From NCBI RefSeq assembly GCF_001420005.1, contig NZ_LJAK01000005.1, forward strand, positions 205,118 to 269,117: a DNA stretch of 64,000 nucleotides, in the 5' to 3' direction. Made by a program: the position numbers and the translations under genes. A model generated the notes under the pieces. That model worked only from the letters and a program-made list of their open reading frames with translations. It did not search any database and had not been told where the DNA came from. How positions within the stretch are numbered: the stretch's first letter is position 1; each line of letters opens with the position of its first letter. This DNA comes from Loktanella sp. 3ANDIMAR09 (GTDB lineage Bacteria; Pseudomonadota; Alphaproteobacteria; Rhodobacterales; Rhodobacteraceae). This document shows positions 47,778 through 57,814 of this stretch, piece after piece.

Positions 47778-50276
47778 TTAATATAGGCCGCCCGACGACA
47801 ATGCGCCGGCGGTAGCACGCGGCCCGACCGTCGCCGTGGCCCCGGTCGAGGTCGTGACCTGACGTGCCGCTTGCGGCACCTCGTCGAACAACGGCAGGTC
47901 AGCCGCCATGGCAAAGCCACCGTCAAAGGTGATGCCAAAGATCGGCTCTTCGCCAGCGCGGAAACATTCCGCGATGATGTTGTCACCCGATGCACCGTCG
48001 GGCATCCGTGCGCCGGTAAAACGGTCGATGTTGATGAATTGACAGCTTTGGGGGGCGCGAAACGCCGTGCCGCCATAGGTCTTGATCGCCTCGCGCATGA
48101 AGGCGTTGAACACGGGCGCGCAAATTCCGCCGCCCGAGGCGCTTTTGCCCATGGGACGCGGGTTGTCGAAACCGATGTAGCAACCCGCAGCGATATTGGA
48201 CGAAAATCCGACGAACCAGGCGTCCTTTTCATCATTGGTCGTGCCGGTCTTGCCTGCGATGGCCACAGGCAGATTGATCGCATTCTTGGCTGTGCCGCGA
48301 TCAACCACGCCCTGCATCATCGAGGTCAGCTGGTAGGCCGTCACCTCGTTCATCACGCGCTGGCGGTTTGACGTGATGGTGGGGGCCTCGCCGGACGGCA
48401 GGCTGGTCAGGGCGCAATCCTCGCAGATCCGCTGATCGTGACGATAGACGGTGTTGCCGAAACGGTCCTGCACCCGGTCGACAAGCGTGGGTTCAACCCG
48501 TTCACCGCCATTGGCAAACATCGCATAGGCGGCAACCATCTTGAACAATGTCGTTTCATCGGACCCCAGCGAGGCTGCCAGCACGCGATTCATCCGGTCA
48601 TAGACGCCGAATTTTTCGGCGTAATTGCCGACGGTATCGATCCCGACCTCCTGGGCCAGACGGATGGTCATCAGGTTGCGCGACTGCTCAATACCCGTGC
48701 GCAGCGGCGTGGGGCCATAGAACCGGTTGGAATAGTTCTGCGGCCGCCACACGCCCTGCGGGGTGTTGATCTCGATCGGTGCGTCAACGACCACCGTTGC
48801 GGGCGAATAGCCTGAATCAAGCGCTGCCGCATAGACGAACGGCTTGAAACTGGATCCGGGCTGGCGGTTTGCCTGCGTTGCACGGTTGAACACCGACGAC
48901 TGATAGGAAAATCCGCCCTGCATCGCCAACACGCGGCCCGTATTCACGTCCATCGCCATGAATGCGCCCTGCACCTCTGGGGTTTGCCGCAGGGTCCAGC
49001 GGATCAGCGATCCATCGGCGTCATTGGTCATCTGCCGTACGTGGACGACGTCACCCACCTCAAAGTTGGCAAAGAAATCGCCCGACATCCACGCGATATC
49101 CTCGCGCGGGATGGACTTGACCTCTGGCTGGCCCTCGACGCCGACGGTCAGTTCCTGATCGGCGATGTCCAGCACCACGGCGGGATACCAGCGGCTTTCC
49201 AACGTGATGTCGCGGGCCACCTGGAGGTCGGCCAAGGCATCGCGCCAGTTGTCCAGCTGATCGGCGGGAATGGTTTCACCGGTGCCGCGCCAGCGCCCCT
49301 GCCCACGGTCATAGTTTTCAAGTGCCCGTTGCAGCGCATGGGCCGCCTCGACCTGCAAGGACGGGTCGACCGTGGCGCGGATCGCCAGACCACCGGAGAA
49401 AAATTCGTCCTCGCCAAAGTTCTGGCTGAGCTGGCGGCGGATCTCGTCGGTGAAATAATCACGCGGCGGGAGTTCGGACCGAAAGCTCTCGAAATCACCG
49501 TTCTGCACGGTGCGCAGCGGGGCCACGCGCGCGGTCTGATAGGTTTCTTCGTCGATATAGCCGTTTTCCCACATCTCGCGCAGCACGAATGCGCGCCGGG
49601 CCACGGACCGGTCGTATTGGCGCACGGGGTCATAATCCGACGGGGCCTTGGGCAGGACGGCCAGATAGGCCGCTTCTTCGACGGTCAGTTCGGTCAGTGG
49701 CTTGTTGAAATAGGTCAGTGCCGCTGCGGTCACGCCGTAGCTGTTCTTGCCCAGAAAAATCTCGTTCAGATACAGTTCGAGGATCTTTTCCTTGGGCATC
49801 GCGCCCTCGATCCGGCTGGCAAGGATGATTTCCTTGATTTTGCGTTCTGCCGACCGCGATCCGTCCAGCAGGAAGTTTTTCATCACCTGCTGGGTGATTG
49901 TGGATGCGCCGCGCACGTCCTCGCCACGGGATTTCACCGCATCCACAAAGGCCGAGGCCATGCCGACAGGATCGTAACCTTCGTGGATGTAGAAATTCTT
50001 GTCCTCGGCGGAAATGAACGCCTGCTTGACGATATCGGGGATTTCCTCGGCCGGGGTGAACAGGCGGCGTTCGACGGCGAATTCGTCGATGATATTGCCC
50101 TCGCCGGAATAGATCCGGCTGATCGTCTTGGGCGTATATTGTGCCAGCGTGTCGTAGGACGGCAGGTCGCGGCCATACAGGTAGAACACCGCACCGATGC
50201 TGACGGCCAGCATGGCAAGGCCCAGTGTCGCCATCGAAAAGATGGCGCCGAAAAAGGACATGATGAAACGCAGCAC
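47778..50276 (-). CDS. mrcA: Penicillin-binding protein 1A family (bifunctional PBP)
   Basis: This 832-residue inner-membrane enzyme polymerises and cross-links peptidoglycan. The order is cytoplasmic tail and one span (about 5-30), the glycosyltransferase domain (EDKNFYIHEGYDP and the TITQQVMKN segment), an OB-like insertion and the transpeptidase with active Ser in GSSFKPF and KTGTTND. The GTG start at 50276 has an AGGG site; an ATG five codons later is possible. It follows the amiC-like gene on the same strand. Confidence 0.96.
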   Translation of the reverse strand: MLRFIMSFFGAIFSMATLGLAMLAVSIGAVFYLYGRDLPSYDTLAQYTPKTISRIYSGEGNIIDEFAVERRLFTPAEEIPDIVKQAFISAEDKNFYIHEGYDPVGMASAFVDAVKSRGEDVRGASTITQQVMKNFLLDGSRSAERKIKEIILASRIEGAMPKEKILELYLNEIFLGKNSYGVTAAALTYFNKPLTELTVEEAAYLAVLPKAPSDYDPVRQYDRSVARRAFVLREMWENGYIDEETYQTARVAPLRTVQNGDFESFRSELPPRDYFTDEIRRQLSQNFGEDEFFSGGLAIRATVDPSLQVEAAHALQRALENYDRGQGRWRGTGETIPADQLDNWRDALADLQVARDITLESRWYPAVVLDIADQELTVGVEGQPEVKSIPREDIAWMSGDFFANFEVGDVVHVRQMTNDADGSLIRWTLRQTPEVQGAFMAMDVNTGRVLAMQGGFSYQSSVFNRATQANRQPGSSFKPFVYAAALDSGYSPATVVVDAPIEINTPQGVWRPQNYSNRFYGPTPLRTGIEQSRNLMTIRLAQEVGIDTVGNYAEKFGVYDRMNRVLAASLGSDETTLFKMVAAYAMFANGGERVEPTLVDRVQDRFGNTVYRHDQRICEDCALTSLPSGEAPTITSNRQRVMNEVTAYQLTSMMQGVVDRGTAKNAINLPVAIAGKTGTTNDEKDAWFVGFSSNIAAGCYIGFDNPRPMGKSASGGGICAPVFNAFMREAIKTYGGTAFRAPQSCQFINIDRFTGARMPDGASGDNIIAECFRAGEEPIFGITFDGGFAMAADLPLFDEVPQAARQVTTSTGATATVGPRATAGALSSGGLY

Positions 50277-50404
50277 GTAACCCTACCTTGGTGTGTGAAA
50301 CTTGCCCGCTTATAGGGCGGACATGTGGTTACGTCAAAAGCGGAAGCACCCGATGACGGCCGGTTTCCGCGCCCGTCCGGATCACGACTGCATGAGGTCG
50401 CGCC

Positions 50405-51598
50405 CTACTGCCGCAAGAGGGGTGCACGCGCGGCCTGCGCATCGACCCAAGCCAGGATCGCAGTGGTCAACCCCGCCACGATCGGCGCACGTCCCTGCGG
50501 TGTGGACAGGGTCTCGCGGTCGCCTGCGTCGGACAGAAATCCCGCCTCGACCAGGACCGATGCGAAATCGGCAGCGTTCAGCACCGCCAATCGTCCCTCG
50601 CGCCGCGCGCGGGTGTTCACGCGTGCGCCCGACTGGCGCAGGCCCGCCACGATCGCCTGGGCCAATTGATCCGATGCAGGCCGTGTCTGCGCCCGTGCAA
50701 GGTCCATCAAAACGGTTGCAACACGGTCGTCCTGCCCCGTCAGATCCAGCCCAGCCAGCAAATCGCCCCGTTCGTGCCGTTCGGCCATGCGCTGCGATGC
50801 GCGGTCCACACCTTCGGCACTCAGGGTATAGACCGACGCGCCCTGCGCGCCACCCTCGTCCAGCGCATCGGCATGCAGCGAAATCAGCGCATCCGCCCGC
50901 GCCGCCCGCGCGATGGTCATGCGCGCCTCCAGCGGGACAAAGTCATCGGCCTGCCGGGTCAGTACCGCGCGCAACCGGCCCGTGCGGTTCAGGGCGTCGG
51001 CCAGCTCGATCCCCAGTGCCAGCATCAGGTCGGCCTCCTTGACCCCGCCGCGCAAGGCACCGGGATCGACACCGCCGTGACCGGGATCGATCACGATGAC
51101 GGGCGGGCCCGCGTCGGGATCGGGGGCGGTCAGCGCGGGCGCAGGCAGGCTGCGATCCAGCGATCCGCCCGTGGCCGCGGCAAAACTGGCGGCATCGGTG
51201 GGGGCCAGCCGGATGCTCAGGGCAGCACGCCCCGTCAGATCATCGACACGCAGCCCGGCTGTGGTCAATGCCAGCGGTGCCGCGATGGCCACCGTCAGGG
51301 ACGACCACCCCGGCCGCGGCACGCCAAACCCCAGATCGGTCGCCAGCCCGCCCCGCAACAGGTCCGCAGGCTGCAAGCCGGACCAATCCACCTCGCGGAA
51401 TTCAACGACAAGCCTCATCGGATTGTCGAGGGTGAACACCCGGTAGGGCACCGGTTGCGACAGGGACAGGTCTACCACCAGATCGCCGCCCGCATCTGCA
51501 ATCCGGCTTTGTGTTGGATCGACCCGCGCCAATGCGCCGAAATCCTGCGCCGCAAGCGGGCCAGCCATCAACAGCAGCAACGCCAGCGCGCGGATCAT
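50405..51598 (-). CDS. N-acetylmuramoyl-L-alanine amidase (AmiC-type)
   Basis: This 397-residue periplasmic zinc amidase separates daughter cells by removing stem peptides. Features in order are a signal peptide (1-19), one AMIN domain (about 30-140) and the amidase_3 domain with zinc ligands in IDPGHGG, GVKEADL, SLHADALDE and the final Glu in VEAGFLSD. The start ATG 51598 overlaps the aminotransferase stop codon (ATGA). It precedes mrcA, a common pairing in alphaproteobacteria. Confidence 0.95.
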   Translation of the reverse strand: MIRALALLLLMAGPLAAQDFGALARVDPTQSRIADAGGDLVVDLSLSQPVPYRVFTLDNPMRLVVEFREVDWSGLQPADLLRGGLATDLGFGVPRPGWSSLTVAIAAPLALTTAGLRVDDLTGRAALSIRLAPTDAASFAAATGGSLDRSLPAPALTAPDPDAGPPVIVIDPGHGGVDPGALRGGVKEADLMLALGIELADALNRTGRLRAVLTRQADDFVPLEARMTIARAARADALISLHADALDEGGAQGASVYTLSAEGVDRASQRMAERHERGDLLAGLDLTGQDDRVATVLMDLARAQTRPASDQLAQAIVAGLRQSGARVNTRARREGRLAVLNAADFASVLVEAGFLSDAGDRETLSTPQGRAPIVAGLTTAILAWVDAQAARAPLLRQ

Positions 51599-52728
51599 CG
51601 CTCGGCCATGAATGCGGTCAGGCGGCGCAATCCCTCGGCCATGTCGGCTGTCGATCCGGCATAGGAAAACCGCAACCAGCGGTGGCCGTCCCGCGGGTCG
51701 AAATCCAGCCCCGGTGTGACGGCGACACCCGCACGGTCCAGAATTTCGGCTGCAAAGGCCAGCGCATCGTCCGTATGGTCGCTGACATCGGCGTAGACGT
51801 AGAACGCCCCGTCGGGTGGCGCAAAGGTGCCAAAACCGGCCTTGGGCAGCCCCTCCAGCAACAAGGCGCGGTTGGCGGCGTAAACGTCCAGATTGGCATC
51901 CAGTTCGGGGCGCGCGTCCATCGCATGCAGCGCCAGTCGCTGCGAGGCGTGGGACGGACAAATGAACATGTTTTGCGCCAGTCTCTCGACCTGGCGGACG
52001 TGATCGGCCGGCACGACCATCCAGCCCACGCGCCAGCCTGTCATCGAGAAATACTTGGAAAACGAATTGATGACATAGACATCATCCGTGACCTCCAGCG
52101 CGCTGACGGCGCGGGTGCCATAGTCGATCCCGTGATAAATCTCGTCCGAGATCAGCGCGGTGTTCGTATCTTCGCAGGCATAGGCCAATGCGGCCAGTTC
52201 GGTTTTCGACAGCATCGTGCCGGTGGGATTGGCCGGTGAGGCCACGATCAGACCGTCCAGCCCGTCCACATCACCCGGTTGTGGCTGAAACCGCCCCTGC
52301 GGTGTCGTCGTGATTTCGGCCGGGGTCAGCCCCATCGCGCGCAGGATCTGGCGGTAGCTGGGATAGCAGGGCAGCCCCAGCCCCACCCGGTCGCCATTGT
52401 CGAACAGGGCCGAAAACGCCAGCACAAAGGCACCCGACGCACCCGCCGTCACGACAACGCGCGCAGGGTCCAGATCAATGCCGTAAATCTCGCCATAGTG
52501 CTGCGCGATCCGCGACCGCAATGCCGGCAGACCAAGGCCCACGGTATAACCCAGCGTATCCGACAGGTCCGATTTCAGCGCCGCGAGTGCGGCGGCGGGT
52601 GCGCCGGTTCCGGGTTGGCCCACCTCCATATGGATGATCGACCGGCCTGCGGCCTCGGCCTTGCGGGCGGATTCCATGACGTCCATCACGATAAAGGGAT
52701 CGACGTCACCACGGGTGGATTGTCTCAT
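51595..52728 (-). CDS. Class I/II pyridoxal-phosphate aminotransferase
   Basis: This 377-residue fold type I PLP enzyme has the PLP Lys in NSFSKYFSMTGWRVGW and the C-terminal Arg segment GHRWLRFSYAG. NPTG and DEIYHGIDYG segments are present. It would be an aspartate/aromatic-type aminotransferase, but the substrate is not determined. The start ATG 52728 gives the family N-terminus; longer upstream frame is not conserved. It overlaps the amiC-like gene by 4 bp. Confidence 0.92.
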   Translation of the reverse strand: MRQSTRGDVDPFIVMDVMESARKAEAAGRSIIHMEVGQPGTGAPAAALAALKSDLSDTLGYTVGLGLPALRSRIAQHYGEIYGIDLDPARVVVTAGASGAFVLAFSALFDNGDRVGLGLPCYPSYRQILRAMGLTPAEITTTPQGRFQPQPGDVDGLDGLIVASPANPTGTMLSKTELAALAYACEDTNTALISDEIYHGIDYGTRAVSALEVTDDVYVINSFSKYFSMTGWRVGWMVVPADHVRQVERLAQNMFICPSHASQRLALHAMDARPELDANLDVYAANRALLLEGLPKAGFGTFAPPDGAFYVYADVSDHTDDALAFAAEILDRAGVAVTPGLDFDPRDGHRWLRFSYAGSTADMAEGLRRLTAFMAER

Positions 52729-52853
52729 GCCTGACCTTTTATGCTCTTTGCCATGCTTGTGCCCGCGCAGGCTGGTCTGCGTCAACCACGGCGCTTGGCA
52801 GTTGGGCGGTTCTATGGTCATCTGCTGCGCGTAACCTAACCGAAAGACATGCC

Positions 52854-53588
52854 ATGCGTCTCGCCTTTGCCGCCCTCGCCGCCCTGACCATCGCCCTGCC
52901 CGCGCAGGCCCAGACACAGATGTCAGAGGCAGAACGCGATGCATTCCGGGCAGAGGTGCGCGCCTACCTCATGGAAAACCCCGAGGTCATCATGGAAGCC
53001 ATCGACGTGCTGCAAGCCCGCGAAGAAGCGATGCAGGCACAGGCCGACGCCGCCATGGTGCAGTCCCAGATGGAAGCGCTGACCAACGACGGGTTTTCAT
53101 TTGTTGACGGCAATCCGGACGGCGACATCACGATCGTTGAATTCATGGATTACCGTTGCGGCTACTGCAAACGTGCCTTTCCCGAGGTCGAAACCCTGCT
53201 GTCCGCCGACGGCAACATCCGCCTGATCGTCAAGGAATTCCCGATTCTGGGCGAGGAATCGGTGCTGGCCTCTCGGTTTGCCATCGCGACCAAGATGGTC
53301 GCAGGGAACGATGCCTACAAGGCGGTCCACGACACGCTGATGGCATTGAACGGCAGCCCCAATATCGACACGCTGGTGCGGCTGGGGAACACGCTGGGAC
53401 TGGATACCGAAGCAATCACGGCCATGATGAACGACGATGCGGTCACGCAGGTAATCGCCAACAATCACGCGCTGGGTCAGGCGCTGCGGATCAGTGGCAC
53501 GCCGACCTTTGTCGTGGCCGACCAGATGGTGCGCGGTTATGTGCCGGCCGATCAGCTGCAACAGTTGGTGGACGACCTGCGCAGCTGA
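52854..53588 (+). CDS. DsbA-family thiol-disulfide protein
   Basis: This 244-residue periplasmic thioredoxin-fold protein has a signal peptide (1-20), an N-terminal helical extension (25-80) and the active site RCGYC (Cys102, Cys105), with cis-Pro in ISGTPTFVV. The N-terminal extension recalls ScsC-type proteins, which can trimerise, so it may be an isomerase-like rather than a simple oxidase. It lies alone between the aminotransferase and the MBL-fold gene. Confidence 0.93.
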   Translation: MRLAFAALAALTIALPAQAQTQMSEAERDAFRAEVRAYLMENPEVIMEAIDVLQAREEAMQAQADAAMVQSQMEALTNDGFSFVDGNPDGDITIVEFMDYRCGYCKRAFPEVETLLSADGNIRLIVKEFPILGEESVLASRFAIATKMVAGNDAYKAVHDTLMALNGSPNIDTLVRLGNTLGLDTEAITAMMNDDAVTQVIANNHALGQALRISGTPTFVVADQMVRGYVPADQLQQLVDDLRS

Positions 53589-53664
53589 CCGATCACGCCT
53601 GCGTCAGTTGCCGCGGCATCAGGCCGCGCTAGGTCAGCCTCAATCGTAAACATCGGAGACTGAC

Positions 53665-54453
53665 ATGAAAACGACACGTCGCACATTCCTCATTTCCGGC
53701 GCGGCCGCAGGGTCCATGACCGTGCTGCCTTTTGCAGCGCAGGCCGCCGCCCATACGTCCAACGTGTTCAACACGCCAGCTGGCGACATCACTGTCCACC
53801 CGGTCGAACACGCATCCATCGTGCTGGAAACGCCTGTCGGCACGATCTACGTCGATCCGGTCGGTGATCCCTCCCTTTATGCGAATTTCCCGCGCCCCGA
53901 TCTGGTGATGATCACGCACGAGCACGGCGACCACTACAATGTGGACACGCTGAATGGCGTCATCACCGATGCGACCGTCATGTTCGCCAACCCCGCCGTA
54001 TTCGACATGATGCCCGAAAACCTTCAGGCTGTGACAACCTCCATCGCCAATGGCGAAACAGGCATGTTCGACACCCTCGGAATCGAGGCGATCCCGGCCT
54101 ACAACATCACCGAGGAACGCCTGAACTTTCACCCCGAAGGCCGCGACAACGGCTATATCCTTGGCTTTGACGGGTTCCGCATCTACGTGTCCGGCGACAC
54201 CGAGGACACGCCCGAGATGCGCGCGTTGACGGAAATCGACCTGGCCTTTGTGTCGAACAACCTGCCGTTCACCATGGATATGGAGGCCGCCGCATCCGCC
54301 GTGAACGAGTTCGCGCCGACCTATGTCTATCCCTACCACTACCGTGGCCGCGACGGCGGCACACAGGACCCCAATGCCTTTGCCGAACTGGTCGATGACG
54401 GGATCGAGGTGCGGATCGGTGACTGGTATGGTGGCGACGTGATGCCGTCCTGA
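53665..54453 (+). CDS. Tat-exported metallo-beta-lactamase-fold protein
   Basis: This 262-residue protein starts with a twin-arginine signal (TTRRTFLISGAAAGSM) and carries the MBL motif HEHGDH. The rest (YVDPVGDPSLY... FHPEGRDNGYILGFDGFRIYVSGDTEDTPEM) is typical of the small exported MBL-fold hydrolases. The role is unknown. An intrinsic terminator follows. Confidence 0.92.
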   Translation: MKTTRRTFLISGAAAGSMTVLPFAAQAAAHTSNVFNTPAGDITVHPVEHASIVLETPVGTIYVDPVGDPSLYANFPRPDLVMITHEHGDHYNVDTLNGVITDATVMFANPAVFDMMPENLQAVTTSIANGETGMFDTLGIEAIPAYNITEERLNFHPEGRDNGYILGFDGFRIYVSGDTEDTPEMRALTEIDLAFVSNNLPFTMDMEAAASAVNEFAPTYVYPYHYRGRDGGTQDPNAFAELVDDGIEVRIGDWYGGDVMPS

Positions 54454-54476
54454 CGCATCAGCCGGAACACAAGACA

Positions 54477-54506
54477 AAGGCGTCAGAGCGATCTGGCGCC
54501 TTTTTT
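54477..54506 (+). terminator. Intrinsic terminator after the MBL-fold gene
   Basis: AAGGCGTCAGA pairs over 11 bp (one G-U) with TCTGGCGCCTT around GCGA, followed by TTTT. Confidence 0.92.
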
Positions 54507-54694
54507 CATGGGCAAGACCACAGCCGGACTGCGCCGGATGTGCAGGGTGCCTATGCCGGGATGGGCGGAAATCCCCCTTGCTATATGGCAAGATTCGGCT
54601 CGTCGTTTTCCATCACGCTTGCCCGGCGCGTCACGCTGAACCTAGCCTTGCAACATCGGGTCTGATCGCATCGCGAGCCAAGAGGAGGACGCAC

Positions 54695-55264
54695 ATGAAA
54701 CTGACAGGTATCACGGGCGACCGTCGCCGTTCACGACACCTGCTGGGCTGTCTCGCCGTGACCGTGACCCTTGTCTGGCCTGCGGCAACCTCTGCAGATC
54801 AACTGCCAAAGGGGGCATTTTACCTGACAAACCAGTTTCGCGCGCTATCGGGTGAATGCCTGGAGGGCAATCACGTCGCAGGTGCCCGTGGCGGTACGGC
54901 ATTCATGGATCTTTGTCGGGCTGTCACCGGAAAAATGTGGCGCGCCACGCCCGTGGGTGACGGATTTTACCGCCTAACCACCCGTTTTCGCGCCGATTTC
55001 GACGAATGCCTGGAAGGCAACCAGATTGCCGGCGCGATGGGGGGCGGTGCGTTCATGGATCGCTGTCAGAATGTCTCGGGGCAACACTGGCGCATTATGC
55101 CTGCCCAAGACGGCTATTTCCATCTGACCACCCGTTTCCGCGCACCGCAAAACGAGTGCCTGGAGGGCAACCGCATTGGTGGGGACATGGGCGGGGCCGC
55201 CTTTATGGCCCCCTGTCAAAAGGTCAGCGGCCAGTTGTGGCGGGCCATCCCCGTGACCGATTAA
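54695..55264 (+). CDS. Secreted triple-repeat protein, beta-trefoil (QxW)3 lectin-like
   Basis: This 189-residue protein has a signal-like N-terminus (1-34, cleavage near TSA-D) and then exactly three 50-residue repeats (40-89, 90-139, 140-189) that end at the last residue. Each repeat has the same marks: [F/Y]-x-L-T-x-x-FRA, E-CLEGN, G-A-FM-x-x-C, then a Q/K-x-W-R. Three equal repeats with QxW are the sign of a ricin-B-type beta-trefoil lectin, and each has two Cys for an internal disulfide. It has an excellent AGAGGAGG site. The ligand is unknown. Confidence 0.85.
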   Translation: MKLTGITGDRRRSRHLLGCLAVTVTLVWPAATSADQLPKGAFYLTNQFRALSGECLEGNHVAGARGGTAFMDLCRAVTGKMWRATPVGDGFYRLTTRFRADFDECLEGNQIAGAMGGGAFMDRCQNVSGQHWRIMPAQDGYFHLTTRFRAPQNECLEGNRIGGDMGGAAFMAPCQKVSGQLWRAIPVTD

Positions 55265-55283
55265 CGATCACGGCTGACGGTAA

Positions 55284-56411
55284 CTACTCTGCCGCGTCCT
55301 GTGCGGCAGCAGCTTCCAGTTCTGCGGCTTTCTTTTCGACCTGTTCGACGATGTGCTCGATCATGTTGGCGTTGTCCTGCTTGTGGCTTTGCTTGCCCGC
55401 CAGATAGACCATGCCGTGCCCCGCGCCGCCGCCGGTGAAACCCACATCAGTCATCAGCGCCTCTCCGGGGCCGTTGACCACGCAACCGATGATCGACAGC
55501 GACATCGGCGTCTTGATGTGCTCCAGCCGTTTTTCCAACGCCTCGACGGTCTTGATCACGTCAAATCCCTGACGCGCACAGCTGGGGCAGGAAATGATAT
55601 TCACGCCACGATGGCGCAGCCCCAGGGACTTCAGGATTTCGAACCCCATCTTGACCTCTTCGACCGGATCGGCGGACAGGCTGACGCGGATCGTGTCACC
55701 GATCCCCGCCCACAAGAGGTTGCCCATCCCGATCGCGGATTTGACCGTGCCGGAAATCAGGCCCCCGGCTTCGGTGATGCCCAGATGGATGGGCGCGTCG
55801 GTGGCATCGGCCAACTGCTGATAGGCCGCCGCCGCCATGAACACGTCGGACGCCTTGCAGCTGATCTTGAATTCATGAAAATCGTTGTCTTGCAGGATCT
55901 TGATATGATCCAGCCCGCTTTCGACCATCGCATCGGGACAGGGTTCACCGTATTTTTCCAACAGGTGCCGTTCAAGGCTACCGGCGTTCACGCCGATCCG
56001 GATGCTGCAATTGTGGTCGCGCGCTGCCTTGATGACCTCTTTGACGCGCTTTTCGTCACCGATGTTGCCGGGGTTGATCCGCAGACAGGCCGCCCCTGCC
56101 TCTGCCGCCTCGATCCCGCGTTTGTAGTGGAAATGGATGTCCGCCACGATGGGCACGCTGACCTCTGGGACGATCAGCTTCAGCGCCTTGCTCGATGCCT
56201 CGTCGGGCACAGACACGCGCACGATGTCGGCCCCTGCATCTGCGGCCGCCTGGATCTGTGCAATCGTCGCCTTGACGTCGGTGGTCAGCGTATTCGTCAT
56301 CGTCTGGACACTGATCGGCGCATCCCCCCCAACCGGCACATTGCCGACCATGATCTGACGGGATTTGCGGCGATCGATCTCGCGCCAGGGACGGATTGAA
56401 TTCAGCGACAT
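55284..56411 (-). CDS. ispG: 4-Hydroxy-3-methylbut-2-enyl-diphosphate synthase (flavodoxin)
   Basis: IspG (GcpE) is the Fe-S enzyme of the methylerythritol phosphate pathway to isoprenoids. The 375 residues contain the N-terminal barrel ([25 protein letters not shown]) and the C-terminal cluster ligands [11 protein letters not shown] and GCVVNGPGE. The ATG 56411 is preferred to the GTG one codon earlier. It lies downstream of the rodZ-like gene on the same strand, a conserved order. Confidence 0.97.
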   Translation of the reverse strand: MSLNSIRPWREIDRRKSRQIMVGNVPVGGDAPISVQTMTNTLTTDVKATIAQIQAAADAGADIVRVSVPDEASSKALKLIVPEVSVPIVADIHFHYKRGIEAAEAGAACLRINPGNIGDEKRVKEVIKAARDHNCSIRIGVNAGSLERHLLEKYGEPCPDAMVESGLDHIKILQDNDFHEFKISCKASDVFMAAAAYQQLADATDAPIHLGITEAGGLISGTVKSAIGMGNLLWAGIGDTIRVSLSADPVEEVKMGFEILKSLGLRHRGVNIISCPSCARQGFDVIKTVEALEKRLEHIKTPMSLSIIGCVVNGPGEALMTDVGFTGGGAGHGMVYLAGKQSHKQDNANMIEHIVEQVEKKAAELEAAAAQDAAE

Positions 56412-56485
56412 CACGCAGCTTTCGGATCAGGACTGTTGGTCAGAACCTAATCCCTGCACAGTGCAGCGACAACCACCGGCAGGGT

Positions 56486-57685
56486 TTATTCGGTCACGAC
56501 TTCGGCGACATTCACCACCGCCGCCAGATCGCCATCGGCCTCGAGGTCTGCCAACGCATAAGTGGCGGTCAGGCTCTCTGCGGACAGGGCAAGGTTCGAA
56601 GTGACGGTGCCTGCGGGACCGGCAGGACCGTAGTGCTGGCCATTCACGGCGAAATACACAGCGCCACTTTCTCCGACCCGCAGGGTGGCGGGCTCTTCGG
56701 TGTTGGGCAGGGCAAAGGTGTCGCCCGCGTTCATGATCCCCTCGAAGATGACGGAATCGTCTGCGGCGCGCACACGCACCCACGCAGGGCGCACAGCCAC
56801 CAGCTGCACGCCGGGGGCCGGTTCTTCGCTGACCTGAATGGAGGGTCCGATCGGCGTTTCGAGCGTCGGAGCCGCATCGGCCACCGCCTGCGCAAGACCC
56901 GCATCGACGCTATTGGGGATCAACGTGCCGATCGTGCCGGGGTTCAACGTCGAAATCGGTGCGTCCCGCGCCACAAGGACCGGCACCTCGAGCGCCTGAG
57001 GGCGATACAGACGATCCAGCGCCTCGGTGCTGGTTCCGGCAAATTCGGGCGCTGCATCGATGTCGGTATCGGGCAATGCGGAGGCACCGGCCAGCGGGTC
57101 AAGATCAGTCAGCACGACCGGGGTTTGTTCGACAGGGGCAAGGCGCACTTTTTGCACCTCTTGCAGAATGGCGAAACCGCCCCACCCCAGACTGCCGATC
57201 AACGCGACCAGCACCAGCAACGACCCGACAGCGGCGGGTTCGACACCCGTGAACATCCGGTCGCCGCGTGGGACGAATGGCGTGGCCGAACTGGCAAAGA
57301 TATCACGACCCATATTGGGCGCTGCGGTGCCGACAGCGGGTTTGGTCGATGATGCCGCCTTGGACATCCCGTGGGCCGTGGCAAAACCGCTTTCACGGCA
57401 GAATGTGTCAAACGCCCAGTCTGGGTCCATCTTGAGATAGCGCGCATAGGACCGCACGTAGCCGGCAATGAAACCCGGTGTGTCAAAGGCAGCAGGATCG
57501 GCATTTTCAATCGCGGCAATGTAGGACGCCTTGATTTTAAGCTCGCTTTGAACGTCCAAGAGGCTCTTGCCCAAGGTGGCACGCTCGCCGCGCATCAGGT
57601 CGCCAAGGCGCAAGTCGAATGCGTCGAATCCCTTGGATTCGATCTCATCGGGCGTTTTGTTTCGCCGAAAAGTCTTTACGATCAT
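56486..57685 (-). CDS. RodZ-like cytoskeletal adaptor
   Basis: This 399-residue protein has an N-terminal helix-turn-helix of the HTH_25 type (about 25-95), one membrane span (VGSLLVLVALIGSLGWGGFAIL, about 150-170), a long periplasmic linker and a C-terminal DUF4115 beta domain. RodZ joins MreB to wall-building proteins in rod-shaped bacteria. The gene order rodZ-ispG is conserved in many proteobacteria and supports the call. Confidence 0.92.
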   Translation of the reverse strand: MIVKTFRRNKTPDEIESKGFDAFDLRLGDLMRGERATLGKSLLDVQSELKIKASYIAAIENADPAAFDTPGFIAGYVRSYARYLKMDPDWAFDTFCRESGFATAHGMSKAASSTKPAVGTAAPNMGRDIFASSATPFVPRGDRMFTGVEPAAVGSLLVLVALIGSLGWGGFAILQEVQKVRLAPVEQTPVVLTDLDPLAGASALPDTDIDAAPEFAGTSTEALDRLYRPQALEVPVLVARDAPISTLNPGTIGTLIPNSVDAGLAQAVADAAPTLETPIGPSIQVSEEPAPGVQLVAVRPAWVRVRAADDSVIFEGIMNAGDTFALPNTEEPATLRVGESGAVYFAVNGQHYGPAGPAGTVTSNLALSAESLTATYALADLEADGDLAAVVNVAEVVTE

Positions 57686-57814
57686 ATGCTTAACCGCCGC
57701 CTGCCCTGCCTTATGTCATTATCTCACATAAATGCGACCCAAAGTCGATTTATTTATGGAAAGTTGACACACAACATCTAGCAGACCGTCACAGCCTTTG
57801 CACTCGCAGAAAGG

